Source of the DNA: Nocardia araoensis NBRC 100135
Lineage (GTDB): Bacteria; Actinomycetota; Actinomycetes; Mycobacteriales; Mycobacteriaceae
DNA length: 64,000 bases
NCBI RefSeq assembly: GCF_000308435.1
Contig: NZ_BAFR01000204.1
Span: forward strand, 101,289-165,288
Direction: 5' to 3'
This document shows, one piece after another, positions 15,675 to 24,495 of this stretch. Within the stretch, counting starts at the first letter, position 1; every line of letters starts with the position of its first letter. Under the pieces are notes generated by a model. That model saw nothing but the letters and a program-made list of their open reading frames with translations, had not been told where the DNA came from and did no database searches. The position numbers and the translations under genes were made by a program.

Positions 15675-18433
15675 CGTGCCTCCTTGTCCCGCAGCGCGGC
15701 CCAGACCCGGTCCGCGGTCATCGGCAGCCGGTACAGCCGAACGCCGATCGCGTCGCGGATCGCGTTGGCCAGCGCGGGTGCGACCGGGTTGTACGGCGAT
15801 TCGCTCATCGACTTGGCGCCCAGCGGGCCGAGCGCGTCGGACGTCTCGGCGAAGTAGACCTCCGTGCGCGGCACGTCGGCGAACTGCGGTATGTGGTAGT
15901 GCCGCAGGGTCTGCGCACCCACCACCCCGTGCGCGCTGCGCATGTCCTCGTACAGCGCCGTGCCGATGGCCTGCGCCGCGCCGCCCTCGACCTGCCCGCG
16001 GCACTGCACCGGGTTGAGCACCGTGCCCGCGTCGGCGGCCTGGATCGACTGGAGGATGCGCACCGCGCCCGTGTCGGGGTGCACGGCGACGCGGAACGCG
16101 TGCACGTTGAAGCTCACCGATCTGGGGCTGCCGTCGTGCTCCGCGCGGGCGGTGAGATCACCGCCGGTCAGCAGATCGGCCGCGGTGAGCAGCCGGTCGC
16201 CGCAGTGAACGCCGCCGGAATTCAGCACGCACTCCCGCTCCGCGACGCCCGTCAGCTCCGCCGCCCTGGCCAGCAGGAGCCCGCGCAGCGCGCACGCCGC
16301 CGCGTACACGGCCTTGCCCGCGACCACGATGCCGGTGGAACCGAACGCGCCGGTGTCGTGATCGACCAGGTCGGTGTCGCCGTGCCGGACCACGATGCGG
16401 TCGACCTCGGTGTCCAGCGCGGTCGCCGCGAGCTGCGCGTGCACCGTTGTCGTACCGTTGCCGAACTCCGCCGTGCCGGAACGGATCTCGTAGCGGCCAT
16501 CGGGCAGCAGAGTGGCCGTCGCGGTGGACCGGTGACCGCGCGGCGGAACGGTCGCGATCATCGCCGCGGCCATGCCGGTGCCGACCCGCCACTGCGGGCC
16601 GGGCGCGTGCACGTCGTTGCCGCGCAGCAGCGCGCGTTCGGCGAGGTCGAGGCACTGGTCCAGGCCGTAGCTGCCGAACATGAGATCGCTCTCGTTCACC
16701 GCGGCGCCGACGAACCGGTCGCCGGGCACCACGGCATTGCGGCGACGCAGTTCGAACGGGTCCATGCCGAGCGCGTGCGCGAGCTCGTCCAGAGCCGACT
16801 CCACCGCGAAGATCACTTGTCCGAGACCGTATCCGCGGAACGCGCCGGAGGGAATGTTGTTGGTGTACACCGCCTGCGCGTCGACCCGCTTGTTGGCGCA
16901 GCGGTACAGCTCCACCGACTCGGCGACGCCGTGATACATCACCCCGCCGCTGTGATTGCCGTAGGCGCCGGTGTCGGCGAGCACGTCGACGGCCAAGGCG
17001 GTCAGCACACCGCGCGCGTCGGCGCCTGCGGTCACCTCCACCCGCATCGGATGGCGGCAGGTCGCGGCGGTGAACTCCTCGGAACGGGTGTACTCGTACT
17101 GCACCGGCCGACCGGTGCGCAGCACGGCCAGGGCGATCAGGTCCTCGGCCAGCAGCTCCTGTTTCGCGCCGAACCCGCCGCCCACCCTGGCCGTGAACAC
17201 CCGCACCTGTGCGGCCGACCGGCCGAACAGGCGGCACAGTTCGTCGCGGACGAGGAACGGAACCTGGGTGCTGCACCGGATGACCAGCCGTCCGGCGTCG
17301 TCCAGCCAGCCGACCCCACCGTGCGTCTCCAGGTGCACGTGCTGCCCGCGCGGCGAGTGCCAGACCCCGCGCACGACCTGGGCGGCGGCGGCCAGGCCCG
17401 CCGCGACATCGCCCACCTCGCCGTGCAACTCGGCGACCAGGTTGCGTTCCGGATCGGCGATCCGGGCCGAGGCAGGCTTGTCCCCGTGCAGCTTCGGCGC
17501 GTCGGCGCGTAGCGCTTCCTGCGGGTCGAACACCGCGGGCAGGACCTCGTAGTCGACCTCGAGCAGACGGCAACCTTCGCGGGCGATCGCGACGCTGTCG
17601 GCCACCACCGCCGCCACCCGCTGCCCCACGAACCGCACCGTCCGGTCCAGCACGTAGGTGTCGTCGGGGTCGTCGGTGCGCAGTTCGTGACGCGCGGTGG
17701 AGAACGGCACGTCCGGTGCGTCGGCATGGGTGAGCACGGCGTGCACGCCCGGCAGCGCTTCGGCGGCGGCGGTGCCGATGGAACGGATCCGCGCGTGGGG
17801 GTGCGGACTCCGCAGCACCGCGATGTGCAGCGGGGCGGCCGGTGGCGCGTTGTCGGCGTCGCCCGGTCGCGGCCAGTCGAAGGTGTACGGCTCGCGTCCG
17901 GAGACGATGCGCGGCCCGGCCGGGGCGCCCGCTCCGGCGATCGCCGCGTCCGGATCGGGCGCGACGGCGGCGGGATCGTCCGGGGTGAGCTGCTCGCCGA
18001 GCGCGGCGCGGATGGCGCGGTAACCCGTGCAGCGGCAGAGGTTGCCCTTCATCAACTCGGCGAGTTCCTCGCCCGGAACGCCGGCCTGCTCGTCCGCGGC
18101 ACATCCGAGCCCCGCGGCCGTGACCACCATGCCCGCGGTGCAGAACCCGCACTGGAACGCCGCGTCGGCGACGAACCGGCGCTGCACCGGATGCGGGTGC
18201 TCGGGCGTTCCCAGCCCGGCGGCGGTGGTGACGGACCGTCCGGCGGCGCGATAGGCGGGAAAGACGCAGGAGTGCACCGCCATTCCGTCGACCAGCACCG
18301 AGCAGGCCCCGCAATCGCCCGTGTCACAGCCCTTCTTCACCGCCAGACTGCCGCTGTCCCGCAGCGCCGTCCGCAGGCACTGCCCAGGCCGCGCCGCGAT
18401 GTCGACGGTCCTGCCGTCCACTTCGAATCGCAT
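15671..18433 (-). CDS. Xanthine dehydrogenase, fused [2Fe-2S] and molybdopterin subunits
   Basis: A 920-residue fusion. Residues 1-150 are the plant-type iron-sulfur domain with C36, C41, C44 and C56, then the alpha-helical [2Fe-2S] domain with CGFC (95-98) and CRC (133-135). The rest is the molybdenum domain with GGGFGAKQE, an AFRGYGLGQ motif and a late GAKSMSESPYNPVAPA substrate/active-site Glu segment. It oxidises hypoxanthine and xanthine to urate together with the FAD protein encoded just upstream. In many bacteria these are two polypeptides; here they are fused and only FAD is separate. The ATG at 18433 (MRFEVDG) overlaps the previous TGA by one base and has GGGGA at good spacing; an ATG at 18439 is possible. 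Confidence 0.92.
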   Translation of the reverse strand: MRFEVDGRTVDIAARPGQCLRTALRDSGSLAVKKGCDTGDCGACSVLVDGMAVHSCVFPAYRAAGRSVTTAAGLGTPEHPHPVQRRFVADAAFQCGFCTAGMVVTAAGLGCAADEQAGVPGEELAELMKGNLCRCTGYRAIRAALGEQLTPDDPAAVAPDPDAAIAGAGAPAGPRIVSGREPYTFDWPRPGDADNAPPAAPLHIAVLRSPHPHARIRSIGTAAAEALPGVHAVLTHADAPDVPFSTARHELRTDDPDDTYVLDRTVRFVGQRVAAVVADSVAIAREGCRLLEVDYEVLPAVFDPQEALRADAPKLHGDKPASARIADPERNLVAELHGEVGDVAAGLAAAAQVVRGVWHSPRGQHVHLETHGGVGWLDDAGRLVIRCSTQVPFLVRDELCRLFGRSAAQVRVFTARVGGGFGAKQELLAEDLIALAVLRTGRPVQYEYTRSEEFTAATCRHPMRVEVTAGADARGVLTALAVDVLADTGAYGNHSGGVMYHGVAESVELYRCANKRVDAQAVYTNNIPSGAFRGYGLGQVIFAVESALDELAHALGMDPFELRRRNAVVPGDRFVGAAVNESDLMFGSYGLDQCLDLAERALLRGNDVHAPGPQWRVGTGMAAAMIATVPPRGHRSTATATLLPDGRYEIRSGTAEFGNGTTTVHAQLAATALDTEVDRIVVRHGDTDLVDHDTGAFGSTGIVVAGKAVYAAACALRGLLLARAAELTGVAERECVLNSGGVHCGDRLLTAADLLTGGDLTARAEHDGSPRSVSFNVHAFRVAVHPDTGAVRILQSIQAADAGTVLNPVQCRGQVEGGAAQAIGTALYEDMRSAHGVVGAQTLRHYHIPQFADVPRTEVYFAETSDALGPLGAKSMSESPYNPVAPALANAIRDAIGVRLYRLPMTADRVWAALRDKEAR

Positions 18434-19275
18434 CAGCATCCCCGCAGTTCCGCCGCGACCTCGCCGGCGAGCACCCCCGCGACATGCCTGCGCCACTCCG
18501 GCGACCCGTGCGGATCGTCGAACCACAGGGCCGGATCGACAGTGTCCACGGCATCGCGTATCTCGCCCTCGGCGGGCGGTGCGGCGAAGTCCAGCACGAC
18601 GGGTCTGATCGTGGCGGCCGTAATGGTGACCGCGCTACGGCCACTTCCTTCTCGCCGCCCCATCACGACGGCGCCGGACCGGCCAAGCGGGGCGAGCGCG
18701 ATCTTCCGAAAACTGGTGCGCGCCAGCAAACTCGAGCGCGGCAAGCGGATCGAGCGCAGCACTTCCCCGGGCCGCAGCACCGTACGTCCGGGACCGACGA
18801 CGAACTCCCGCATCGGGATTTCCCGATCGGCGCCGTCCTGGGCCCACACGAGTGCCGTTCCGTCCAGCGCCACCAGCGCGCCGAGCACCGCTCCCGCGGG
18901 CAGCGCGAGGCAGACGTTGCCCCCGACGGTCGCGGTGCGCCAGATCTTGTGCGAGGCCAGCAGCGCCCGGCAGGAGCTGGCGAACAGCGCCGTCCCCGGC
19001 CACTGGTCGCGCAGCACCCCCGTCCCCAGCTCACGGCCCGGCGCGGCGCCGGCGAACTCGGCCAGGGTGCAGGTCGCGGCGATGTCCAGCCCGCCGTCCA
19101 CGATCTCCAACGCGGGCCACCCCAGGCCGGTGATGTCGACCAGACGCAGCAGCTGGTCCTGCGGCTCGGAGAACAGGAAGGTCCCTCCGGCGAGCACCGC
19201 GGTGGAAGCACCGAGCACGGCCAGGTCTTCTCGCTCCCGAGCGATCACCACCTCGCGGATCGTGTCCAGGTCCAC
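18433..19275 (-). CDS. Xanthine dehydrogenase FAD-binding subunit
   Basis: A 280-residue CoxM/XdhB-type flavoprotein. It has the FAD-binding VLAGGTFLF near residue 28, the second flavin motif TATVGGNVCLALPAGA (about 113-128), and a CO-dehydrogenase flavoprotein C-terminal domain. It passes electrons from the iron-sulfur clusters to NAD+ or another acceptor. The GTG start at 19275 has AGGTGAG upstream. It is the first gene of a five-gene operon (FAD, Fe-S/Mo fusion, DUF6986, allantoicase, PuuE) in which every junction overlaps except the 44-base gap before allantoicase. A conserved upstream element lies 53-93 bases before the start. Confidence 0.9.
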   Translation of the reverse strand: MDLDTIREVVIAREREDLAVLGASTAVLAGGTFLFSEPQDQLLRLVDITGLGWPALEIVDGGLDIAATCTLAEFAGAAPGRELGTGVLRDQWPGTALFASSCRALLASHKIWRTATVGGNVCLALPAGAVLGALVALDGTALVWAQDGADREIPMREFVVGPGRTVLRPGEVLRSIRLPRSSLLARTSFRKIALAPLGRSGAVVMGRREGSGRSAVTITAATIRPVVLDFAAPPAEGEIRDAVDTVDPALWFDDPHGSPEWRRHVAGVLAGEVAAELRGC

Positions 19276-19327
19276 GTCTCACCTCGTTCCTGCCTCTCCG
19301 TCACCGTAGAGCCAGTCGGTTGCCGCC

Positions 19328-19368
19328 ATATTGCGCGCGACCCACCGCAGATTGCGCGGCCGTTACCG
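19328..19368 (-). promoter_or_regulatory. Element shared by the xanthine dehydrogenase and ABC transporter promoters
   Basis: ATTGCG at 19330-19335 and AGATTGCGCGGCCGTTACCG at 19349-19368 closely match ATTGCG at 28204-28209 and AGATTGCGCAATCGTTACGG at 28222-28241, upstream of the NMT1-type transporter. Order, spacing (20-21 bases) and distance to the first gene agree. It is a candidate site for a purine- or nitrogen-responsive regulator. The rest of 19276-19653 shows no convincing gene. Confidence 0.55.
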
Positions 19369-19653
19369 CGCCGCACGACGGCCGCCCACGCCCGGGAACC
19401 GCCCCGCCCGCAGGCTGTGCGGGCAGGCCGTCCACGACACCACGCCTCCGCCTCGTCGGCCCGTCCGAGCCGACCCTGCTTCAGTATTGCTCGTCCCGCC
19501 TGACCAGGCACGACACCTCGCCCAGATCAGCGCGGCGATTCTCGGCGACGAGCTGTCCCGACCATCCACAGCACCGGCCTCGACCAGCACGGGCCATACG
19601 GCCACCGCACCCCCTCCCGGCGGCATCACCGACGCCCGATCAGCGCGAGTCGT

Positions 19654-21006
19654 TCAACCGGCCTTCGCGAGCAACGTCGCCTGCGCCCGCGCGACCTCGG
19701 CCGCCACCACCTCCGTGTCGACCGTCCTGACCTCGCCGTCACGCACCACCTCGCGCCCGTTCACCAGCAGCGCCGCCAGCGGCGGGGGCGAGCCGAGCAC
19801 CAGGGCGGTCACCGGATCCGCGATCCCGGCGTGCGCGACGGTGTCCAGCCGCCACAGCGCCAGATCCGCCAGCTTGCCCACCTCGATCGAACCGATGTCG
19901 GCGGCGCGGCCCAGCACCCGCGCGCCGCCCATGGTGGCCAGTTCCAGCGCGGTGCGCACGGTCATCGCATGCGGTCCACCCCGGTTGCGCGCCCACAGCA
20001 AGGCATGACGCGGCTCCTCGATCATCGAACCGGCCTCGTTGCTGGCCGCCCCGTCGACGCCGAGTCCAACCGGGACGCCCGCGCCTACCAGATCGACGAT
20101 GCGAGCGACGCCCGCGCCGAGCCGCGCGTTCGACGTGGGGCAGTGCGCCACGCCGGTACCGGTCCGCGCCATGGCGCGGACAGCGCCGTCGTCCAGGTGG
20201 ACGGCGTGGGCGTACCAGACATCGGGACCGAACCAGTCCAGCCGCTGCATGTACTGCGCGGGCGTACAGCCGAAAGTCGCCAGACAGTAGTCCTGCTCGT
20301 CGACGGTCTCGGCGAGGTGGGTGTGCAGCCGGACCCCGGTGTCGCGGGCCAGCGCCGCCGACTCGCGCAGCAGGTCCGGCGTCACCGAGAAGGGCGAGCA
20401 CGGCGCCAGCGCGATCCGCAGCATGGCGTCGGACGACGGGTCGTGCCACCGCGCGACGGCCTCCGCGCTCGCGGCGAGGATGTCGTCCAGGCGTTCCACC
20501 AGGTGATCGGGCGGCAGGCCGCCCGAGCTCGCGCCCAGATCCATCGAGCCGCGACAGGGATGGAACCGCAGGCCCACCCGCGCCGCCGCGGTGATCTCGG
20601 CGGCCAGCGGGTCACCGCCGTCGCGCGGGAACACGTAGTGGTGATCGGTGGTGGTGGTGCACCCGGTGCGCGCGAGGGCGGCGAGCGCACCCGTGGCCGC
20701 CACGCGCACCCCGTCCTCGTCGATGCCTGCCCAGACCGGGTACAGGGCGGTGAGCCATTCGAACAGCGTGTGGTCGGTGGCCAGGCCGCGGGTGATCCAT
20801 TGGTAGAGGTGGTGATGGGCGTTCACCAACCCGGGTGTGAGCAGGCAGCCGCGCCCGTCGACGCGCCGCGCACCCGGGCCGAGCTCCGGCGGATCGCCCG
20901 CGCCGACCGCGTCGATCCGGTTGCCGCGCACGACGACGTGCCCGCGGGCGTACTCGGTGCCGTTGGCGTCGACGGTCGCGACGGCACAGTCCGCGATGAC
21001 GGTCAC
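19654..21006 (-). CDS. Amidohydrolase, 8-oxoguanine deaminase type
   Basis: A 450-residue TRZ/ATZ-class metal-dependent amidohydrolase. The N-terminal metal site NAHHHLYQ is followed by WITRGLATDHTLFEWLTALYPVW, a sequence typical of the 8-oxoguanine deaminase branch. Further barrel metal ligands are in RLHTHLAET and the HCPTSNARLGAG segment, and LGVDGAASNE supplies the catalytic Asp. The product of 8-oxoguanine deamination is urate, which fits its position directly behind urate oxidase. Guanine deaminase activity cannot be excluded. The GTG start overlaps the uricase stop by four bases. Confidence 0.85.
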   Translation of the reverse strand: MTVIADCAVATVDANGTEYARGHVVVRGNRIDAVGAGDPPELGPGARRVDGRGCLLTPGLVNAHHHLYQWITRGLATDHTLFEWLTALYPVWAGIDEDGVRVAATGALAALARTGCTTTTDHHYVFPRDGGDPLAAEITAAARVGLRFHPCRGSMDLGASSGGLPPDHLVERLDDILAASAEAVARWHDPSSDAMLRIALAPCSPFSVTPDLLRESAALARDTGVRLHTHLAETVDEQDYCLATFGCTPAQYMQRLDWFGPDVWYAHAVHLDDGAVRAMARTGTGVAHCPTSNARLGAGVARIVDLVGAGVPVGLGVDGAASNEAGSMIEEPRHALLWARNRGGPHAMTVRTALELATMGGARVLGRAADIGSIEVGKLADLALWRLDTVAHAGIADPVTALVLGSPPPLAALLVNGREVVRDGEVRTVDTEVVAAEVARAQATLLAKAG

Positions 21007-21908
21007 CTGGTCCACGCGGGGCCCGCTTCCGGCGCGTCGGCCCGCGCCACGGTGGCGTGGATCAGCCCGTAGGGACGGTCGTCGGCGTGGTAGACCTCGC
21101 CGTGGTTCTCGATGCCGAAGCGGCCGAGATCGTAGTCGAAGTGGTGCTTGTTCGGCGCCGCGAGCCGGATCTCGGCCAGCACCGGGAACGCCCCCAGCGC
21201 GGCCTTGCCCATTTCGAACAGCGTCTGCTGCAACGCCTTCGAATGCACGGTCGCGAAGGTCTCCACCAATCGCGCCCGCACGCCGGTGTAGACCTCGTCC
21301 CAGTCGACGCCCTCGCTGCTCGCGAAGCGCCACTCGGCGATCAGCGAGGTGGCCAGCATCCGATCGCGCGTCGGCGCGAGCACGGTGAACTCGTCGGTCA
21401 GGAAGTCGGCGAACTCCGAGCCGGTCGACTTCAGAATGGTCAGGTCCTTCACCCCGCCGACGACCCAGGCCCGCCGCTCGGCGCCTTTCCCGGTTACGGT
21501 GACCGCGGCCGTGCGCACTTCCGGACCCTGCCGCACCCAGGTGTGATCGTGTTCCACACCGCCGACCGTGACGCGCTGCCAGGCGTATTCGTCGACCTCG
21601 ATCCGCGCGCTGCGCACCGGTTCGATCTCGGCGACGAAATGATCGGCCAGCGCGAGCGCGTAGTCCTCGACAGCCCGCAGCCCGGGACGCTTCGCGAAGG
21701 CGTAGGCCGTCTGCTTCTGCGAGTCGGTGGGCAGGACCTTCGCTTGGTCGCCCGCGACGTACGCGTCGGCGAAATCGCCGCGCAGCACCGTGGATACGTT
21801 CACGTCGCGGATCTCGTGGCGTGCGCTCTGCCGGTGGATGCGCACGATCCGATTCTCCGCCTTGCCGTATCGATGGTCGGTCAGCACGATGGGTCCGGTC
21901 AGTTTCAT
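21003..21908 (-). CDS. Urate oxidase (uricase)
   Basis: A 301-residue cofactor-free oxidase converting urate to 5-hydroxyisourate. The tunnelling-fold repeat is visible, with a Lys early in the protein (YGKAENR), the catalytic Thr in KVLPTDSQKQT (about residues 58-68), and NKHHF near the end (about residue 255), which provides the Asn/His of the active site. The length is standard. It begins three bases after the HIU hydrolase stop and overlaps the following amidohydrolase, so all four genes 22728-19654 form one transcript. Confidence 0.96.
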   Translation of the reverse strand: MKLTGPIVLTDHRYGKAENRIVRIHRQSARHEIRDVNVSTVLRGDFADAYVAGDQAKVLPTDSQKQTAYAFAKRPGLRAVEDYALALADHFVAEIEPVRSARIEVDEYAWQRVTVGGVEHDHTWVRQGPEVRTAAVTVTGKGAERRAWVVGGVKDLTILKSTGSEFADFLTDEFTVLAPTRDRMLATSLIAEWRFASSEGVDWDEVYTGVRARLVETFATVHSKALQQTLFEMGKAALGAFPVLAEIRLAAPNKHHFDYDLGRFGIENHGEVYHADDRPYGLIHATVARADAPEAGPAWTR

Positions 21909-21910
21909 GC

Positions 21911-22228
21911 TCAGCTCCCTCGATAGGTGGAAAAGGCGAAGGGCGACAACAGCAACGGGACGTGATAGCGCCGTTCCTCGGTCACGGTGAACACGATGCT
22001 CACCTCGGGATAGAAGGTTTCCACCCCTTGGCCGGCGAAGTAGGCGCCGGTGTCGAACACCAGCCGATAGGTTCCGGATTCGAGCGCTTCGCCCAATGCC
22101 CTGATCCGCCCGTCCGCGCCCGTTTCGCCCGAATCGAGCTGGCGGTTCTGTTGGTACAACGTCACCGTGACGCCCGCGGCGGGCACGCCGCGCACCGCGT
22201 CGAGCACATGCGTGCTCAGCGTGCTCAC
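21911..22228 (-). CDS. 5-hydroxyisourate hydrolase (transthyretin-like)
   Basis: A 105-residue HIU hydrolase that opens 5-hydroxyisourate to OHCU. The N-terminal LSTHVLDAVRGVPAAGV has the catalytic His, the middle has Arg in GRIR, and the C-terminus ends with the diagnostic Y-R-G-S tetrapeptide. It overlaps the OHCU decarboxylase stop by four bases and is followed at once by uricase, an arrangement that lets unstable intermediates pass through successive enzymes. Confidence 0.96.
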   Translation of the reverse strand: MSTLSTHVLDAVRGVPAAGVTVTLYQQNRQLDSGETGADGRIRALGEALESGTYRLVFDTGAYFAGQGVETFYPEVSIVFTVTEERRYHVPLLLSPFAFSTYRGS

Positions 22229-22728
22229 GACCGCCCCACCAGCAGCGCGCGCAGCCGGATCCGATTGATCTTGCCCAATTCTGTTCGCACGACCTGCCTT
22301 TCGGTCTCGGGATCATTGCGTAACCGGGCGTTGAGCAGCGCGAGCAGCTCCTCGCCCGTCTTTCCGCTCGCACACACCAGATAGATGTGCCCGAACCGTT
22401 CCTCGTAGGCACGGTTGCCTTCGGCGAGCGCCGCGCGTACCGCGTCGGCCGCACCCGCCACCCCGGCCTGCTCCCGCGTCGACGCGGCGGAGCGCGGTCG
22501 CTCGCCGATTCTGGGATGACCCGCCAGCGCCAGGTCGAGCTCGGACTCCGGCAACCGCGCCAACGCTTCGTCCGCCGCCTCGAGCAGCGCCTCGACGCTG
22601 CGGTACGGACGGCCCGCGACCAGCGACCGCGCGAAGCCCGGCGACGAGCAGCAACCGAGCACCGCCCGGTAGGCCGCGTCGTCGGACAGCGCGTCGAACG
22701 CCGCGATACCGCGTCGCTGATCCGTCAT
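22225..22728 (-). CDS. 2-oxo-4-hydroxy-4-carboxy-5-ureidoimidazoline (OHCU) decarboxylase
   Basis: A 167-residue helical enzyme producing (S)-allantoin from OHCU. The family motifs are GHPRIGERP (active-site His, about residues 63-71), then EGNRAYEERFGHIYLVCASGKTGEELL, and the C-terminal RLRNDPETERQVVRTELGKINRIRL. The start is uncertain: the ATG at 22728 gives a normal N-terminus (MTDQRRGIAAFDAL) but no clear ribosome site; a GTG at 22764 would add 12 residues. It is the first gene of the uricase operon. Confidence 0.93.
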   Translation of the reverse strand: MTDQRRGIAAFDALSDDAAYRAVLGCCSSPGFARSLVAGRPYRSVEALLEAADEALARLPESELDLALAGHPRIGERPRSAASTREQAGVAGAADAVRAALAEGNRAYEERFGHIYLVCASGKTGEELLALLNARLRNDPETERQVVRTELGKINRIRLRALLVGRS

Positions 22729-22852
22729 CGGACCAGCATCGAGTACGACCGGACGAGCCGCCACCGGAAGCGGAGGGATCAGCTTCGGCGTGTCGCTCCG
22801 GGACCACGCCTGAGCACCGGTTTCCCCTCGTGCGACGCAGACCTGCCGGTAT

Positions 22853-22867
22853 TACCTTTTATGCATG
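22853..22867 (+). promoter_or_regulatory. Probable leaderless promoter
   Basis: TACCTT at 22853-22858 fits the actinobacterial -10 pattern TANNNT and lies six bases before the ATG at 22865, with no ribosome site in between. The transcript for the nucleotidyltransferase gene therefore probably begins at its start codon. Confidence 0.45.
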
Positions 22868-23461
22868 GCCGACCCTGATCGCTCCGCTGTCGCACCATGC
22901 GCCGGCGTCGTGCTCGCCGCCGGCGCCGGAACCCGCTACGGAAAACCCAAAGTGCTCGCCGAGGACGGCGCCTGGCTGCGGGCCACGGTCGCCGCGCTGC
23001 GCGACGGCGGTTGCGACCCGGTGATCGTGGTGCTCGGCGCGACCGGCCCCACGCCGCGGATCGTCGATCTGCCGTCGGACGTGCGGCACGTGTGGGCGGC
23101 GGACTGGGCGACCGGGCTGAGCGCATCGCTGCGGGCGGGCCTGATCGCCGCGGCGAGCACCCCGGCGCGCTACGCCGCGATCATGCCGGTCGACACCCCC
23201 GATATCGGCGCCGACGTGGTCGCCCGAGTGCTCGCCGCCGCGCTCGCGGCCCCCAGCGGCTTGGCCCGCGCCGTGTTCCACGACACACCCGGCCACCCTG
23301 TTGTCATCGCCCACAAGCACTGGAACGCCATTTCTGGATCGGCCTCAGGAGATTCCGGCGCCCGCACCTATTTGACCGGCAGAAACGATATGGTGTGCGT
23401 CACGTGCGACGATTTGGCGACGGGGGTCGATCGTGATTTCCCGGCCACGACCGCACGGTGA
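22865..23461 (+). CDS. MobA/MocA-like nucleotidyltransferase
   Basis: A 198-residue NTP-transferase. The signature LAAGAGTRYGKPK (residues about 17-29) binds the nucleotide, PVDTPDIG (about 100-107) has the metal-binding Asp of the family, and GHPVVI follows. Such MocA-type proteins add CMP (or GMP) to molybdopterin for xanthine dehydrogenase-class enzymes, which fits the neighbouring genes. It is followed 13 bases later by the xdhC-like gene. Both face away from the uricase operon and are probably co-transcribed. Confidence 0.85.
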   Translation: MADPDRSAVAPCAGVVLAAGAGTRYGKPKVLAEDGAWLRATVAALRDGGCDPVIVVLGATGPTPRIVDLPSDVRHVWAADWATGLSASLRAGLIAAASTPARYAAIMPVDTPDIGADVVARVLAAALAAPSGLARAVFHDTPGHPVVIAHKHWNAISGSASGDSGARTYLTGRNDMVCVTCDDLATGVDRDFPATTAR

Positions 23462-23474
23462 TCGGAGCTAGCAG

Positions 23475-24494
23475 ATGCGGGACATCGTCGACGACCTGTT
23501 GCGGGTGTGGTACTCGGGCCGTACCGGCGGACTCGGCACCATCGTGCGCACGGTGGGCGCCGCCCCCTTACCGGTGGGCTCGGCGATGCTGGTCGACCCG
23601 GACGGGGGCGTCTACGGGTCGATCGCCGCGGGCGGGCTGGAGGACATCGCGTACGAGGCCGTGCTCCAGGCCGCGCGGACCGGCCGTCGTGCGATGCACC
23701 GTTTCGGCTTGGACGGGGGCGCGAACGGCGAGGGGATGGTGGACGTCTTCACCGAACCGTTCTCTCGAAGACACTTCCCGGAGTTCCCGGACGTCGCCGC
23801 CGAGATCGCGGCGCACCGCAGGGTCACCGTCTTCACGGTGGTGTGGAACTCCGACGCCGACCTGATCGGCCAGCACCTGATCACCGACAAGAGGCACGCC
23901 ACCGAGTTGGTCGCGCTCCCCGATTCCGACGTCTTCGTCGCCTCGTTCGCTCCGCCGCCGCGCCTGATCATCTTCGGCGCCAATTCCTTCGCCGCCGCGC
24001 TCACCGTGCAGGCCGATTTGCTCGGCTACCGGGTGACCATCTGCGATTCCCGCCCCAATTTCGCTACGCCGGAATCGTTTCCCGGCGCGGAGGTCGTGGT
24101 CGACTGGCCGCACCGCTACCTCAACATCCTCTCCGCGGCCGGTGAAATCGACAGCAGCACAGCGATAGTCGTGGTCTCGCACGATCCTACGTTCGAGATT
24201 CCGCTGCTCACCGTGGCGCTGCGACTACCCGAGCTCGGCTATCTCGGCGCCGTGGGGTCACGCCAGGTGCACATTCGGCGCATGGAGGACCTGCGCGCAG
24301 GCGGATTCGGCGAGGAGACGCTGTCGCGGCTGCACTCGCCCGCAGGATTCGACATCGGCGCGCGCACCGCGCCCGAGATGGCCGTCGCGATCGCGGCCGA
24401 GCTGCTGGCCGCCCGCGCCGCGCAGCCGGTGCGAGCGGTCGATCCGTACAGCGGCGAGATCCCGATCACGCCGAAGACAGCCGTGGGACTCTAG
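23475..24494 (+). CDS. XdhC/CoxI-family molybdenum cofactor insertion protein
   Basis: A 339-residue XdhC-like protein. The N-terminal CoxI domain has VGSAMLVDPDGGVYGSIAAGGLEDIAYE and the C-terminal Rossmann domain has LIIFGANSFAAALTVQADLLGYRVTICD and YLGAVGSRQ. XdhC proteins bind and sulfurate the molybdenum cofactor and insert it into xanthine dehydrogenase. Oddly, the usual GSxSGGCxE motif reads GSIAAGGLE here, so the conserved Cys is a Gly. It may be a variant that binds but does not sulfurate. The gene ends one base before the convergent stop of the ABC substrate-binding gene. Confidence 0.85.
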   Translation: MRDIVDDLLRVWYSGRTGGLGTIVRTVGAAPLPVGSAMLVDPDGGVYGSIAAGGLEDIAYEAVLQAARTGRRAMHRFGLDGGANGEGMVDVFTEPFSRRHFPEFPDVAAEIAAHRRVTVFTVVWNSDADLIGQHLITDKRHATELVALPDSDVFVASFAPPPRLIIFGANSFAAALTVQADLLGYRVTICDSRPNFATPESFPGAEVVVDWPHRYLNILSAAGEIDSSTAIVVVSHDPTFEIPLLTVALRLPELGYLGAVGSRQVHIRRMEDLRAGGFGEETLSRLHSPAGFDIGARTAPEMAVAIAAELLAARAAQPVRAVDPYSGEIPITPKTAVGL

Positions 24495-24495
24495 C

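Noticed and set aside
15893..17512. Long plus-strand open frame opposite xanthine dehydrogenase
   Set aside because: Antisense shadow of a GC-rich gene; the minus strand carries clear xanthine dehydrogenase motifs over the whole length.
19363..19629. Minus-strand frame between amidohydrolase and xanthine dehydrogenase operons
   Set aside because: Low-information Gly/Arg-rich translation that overlaps the promoter element; no ribosome site.
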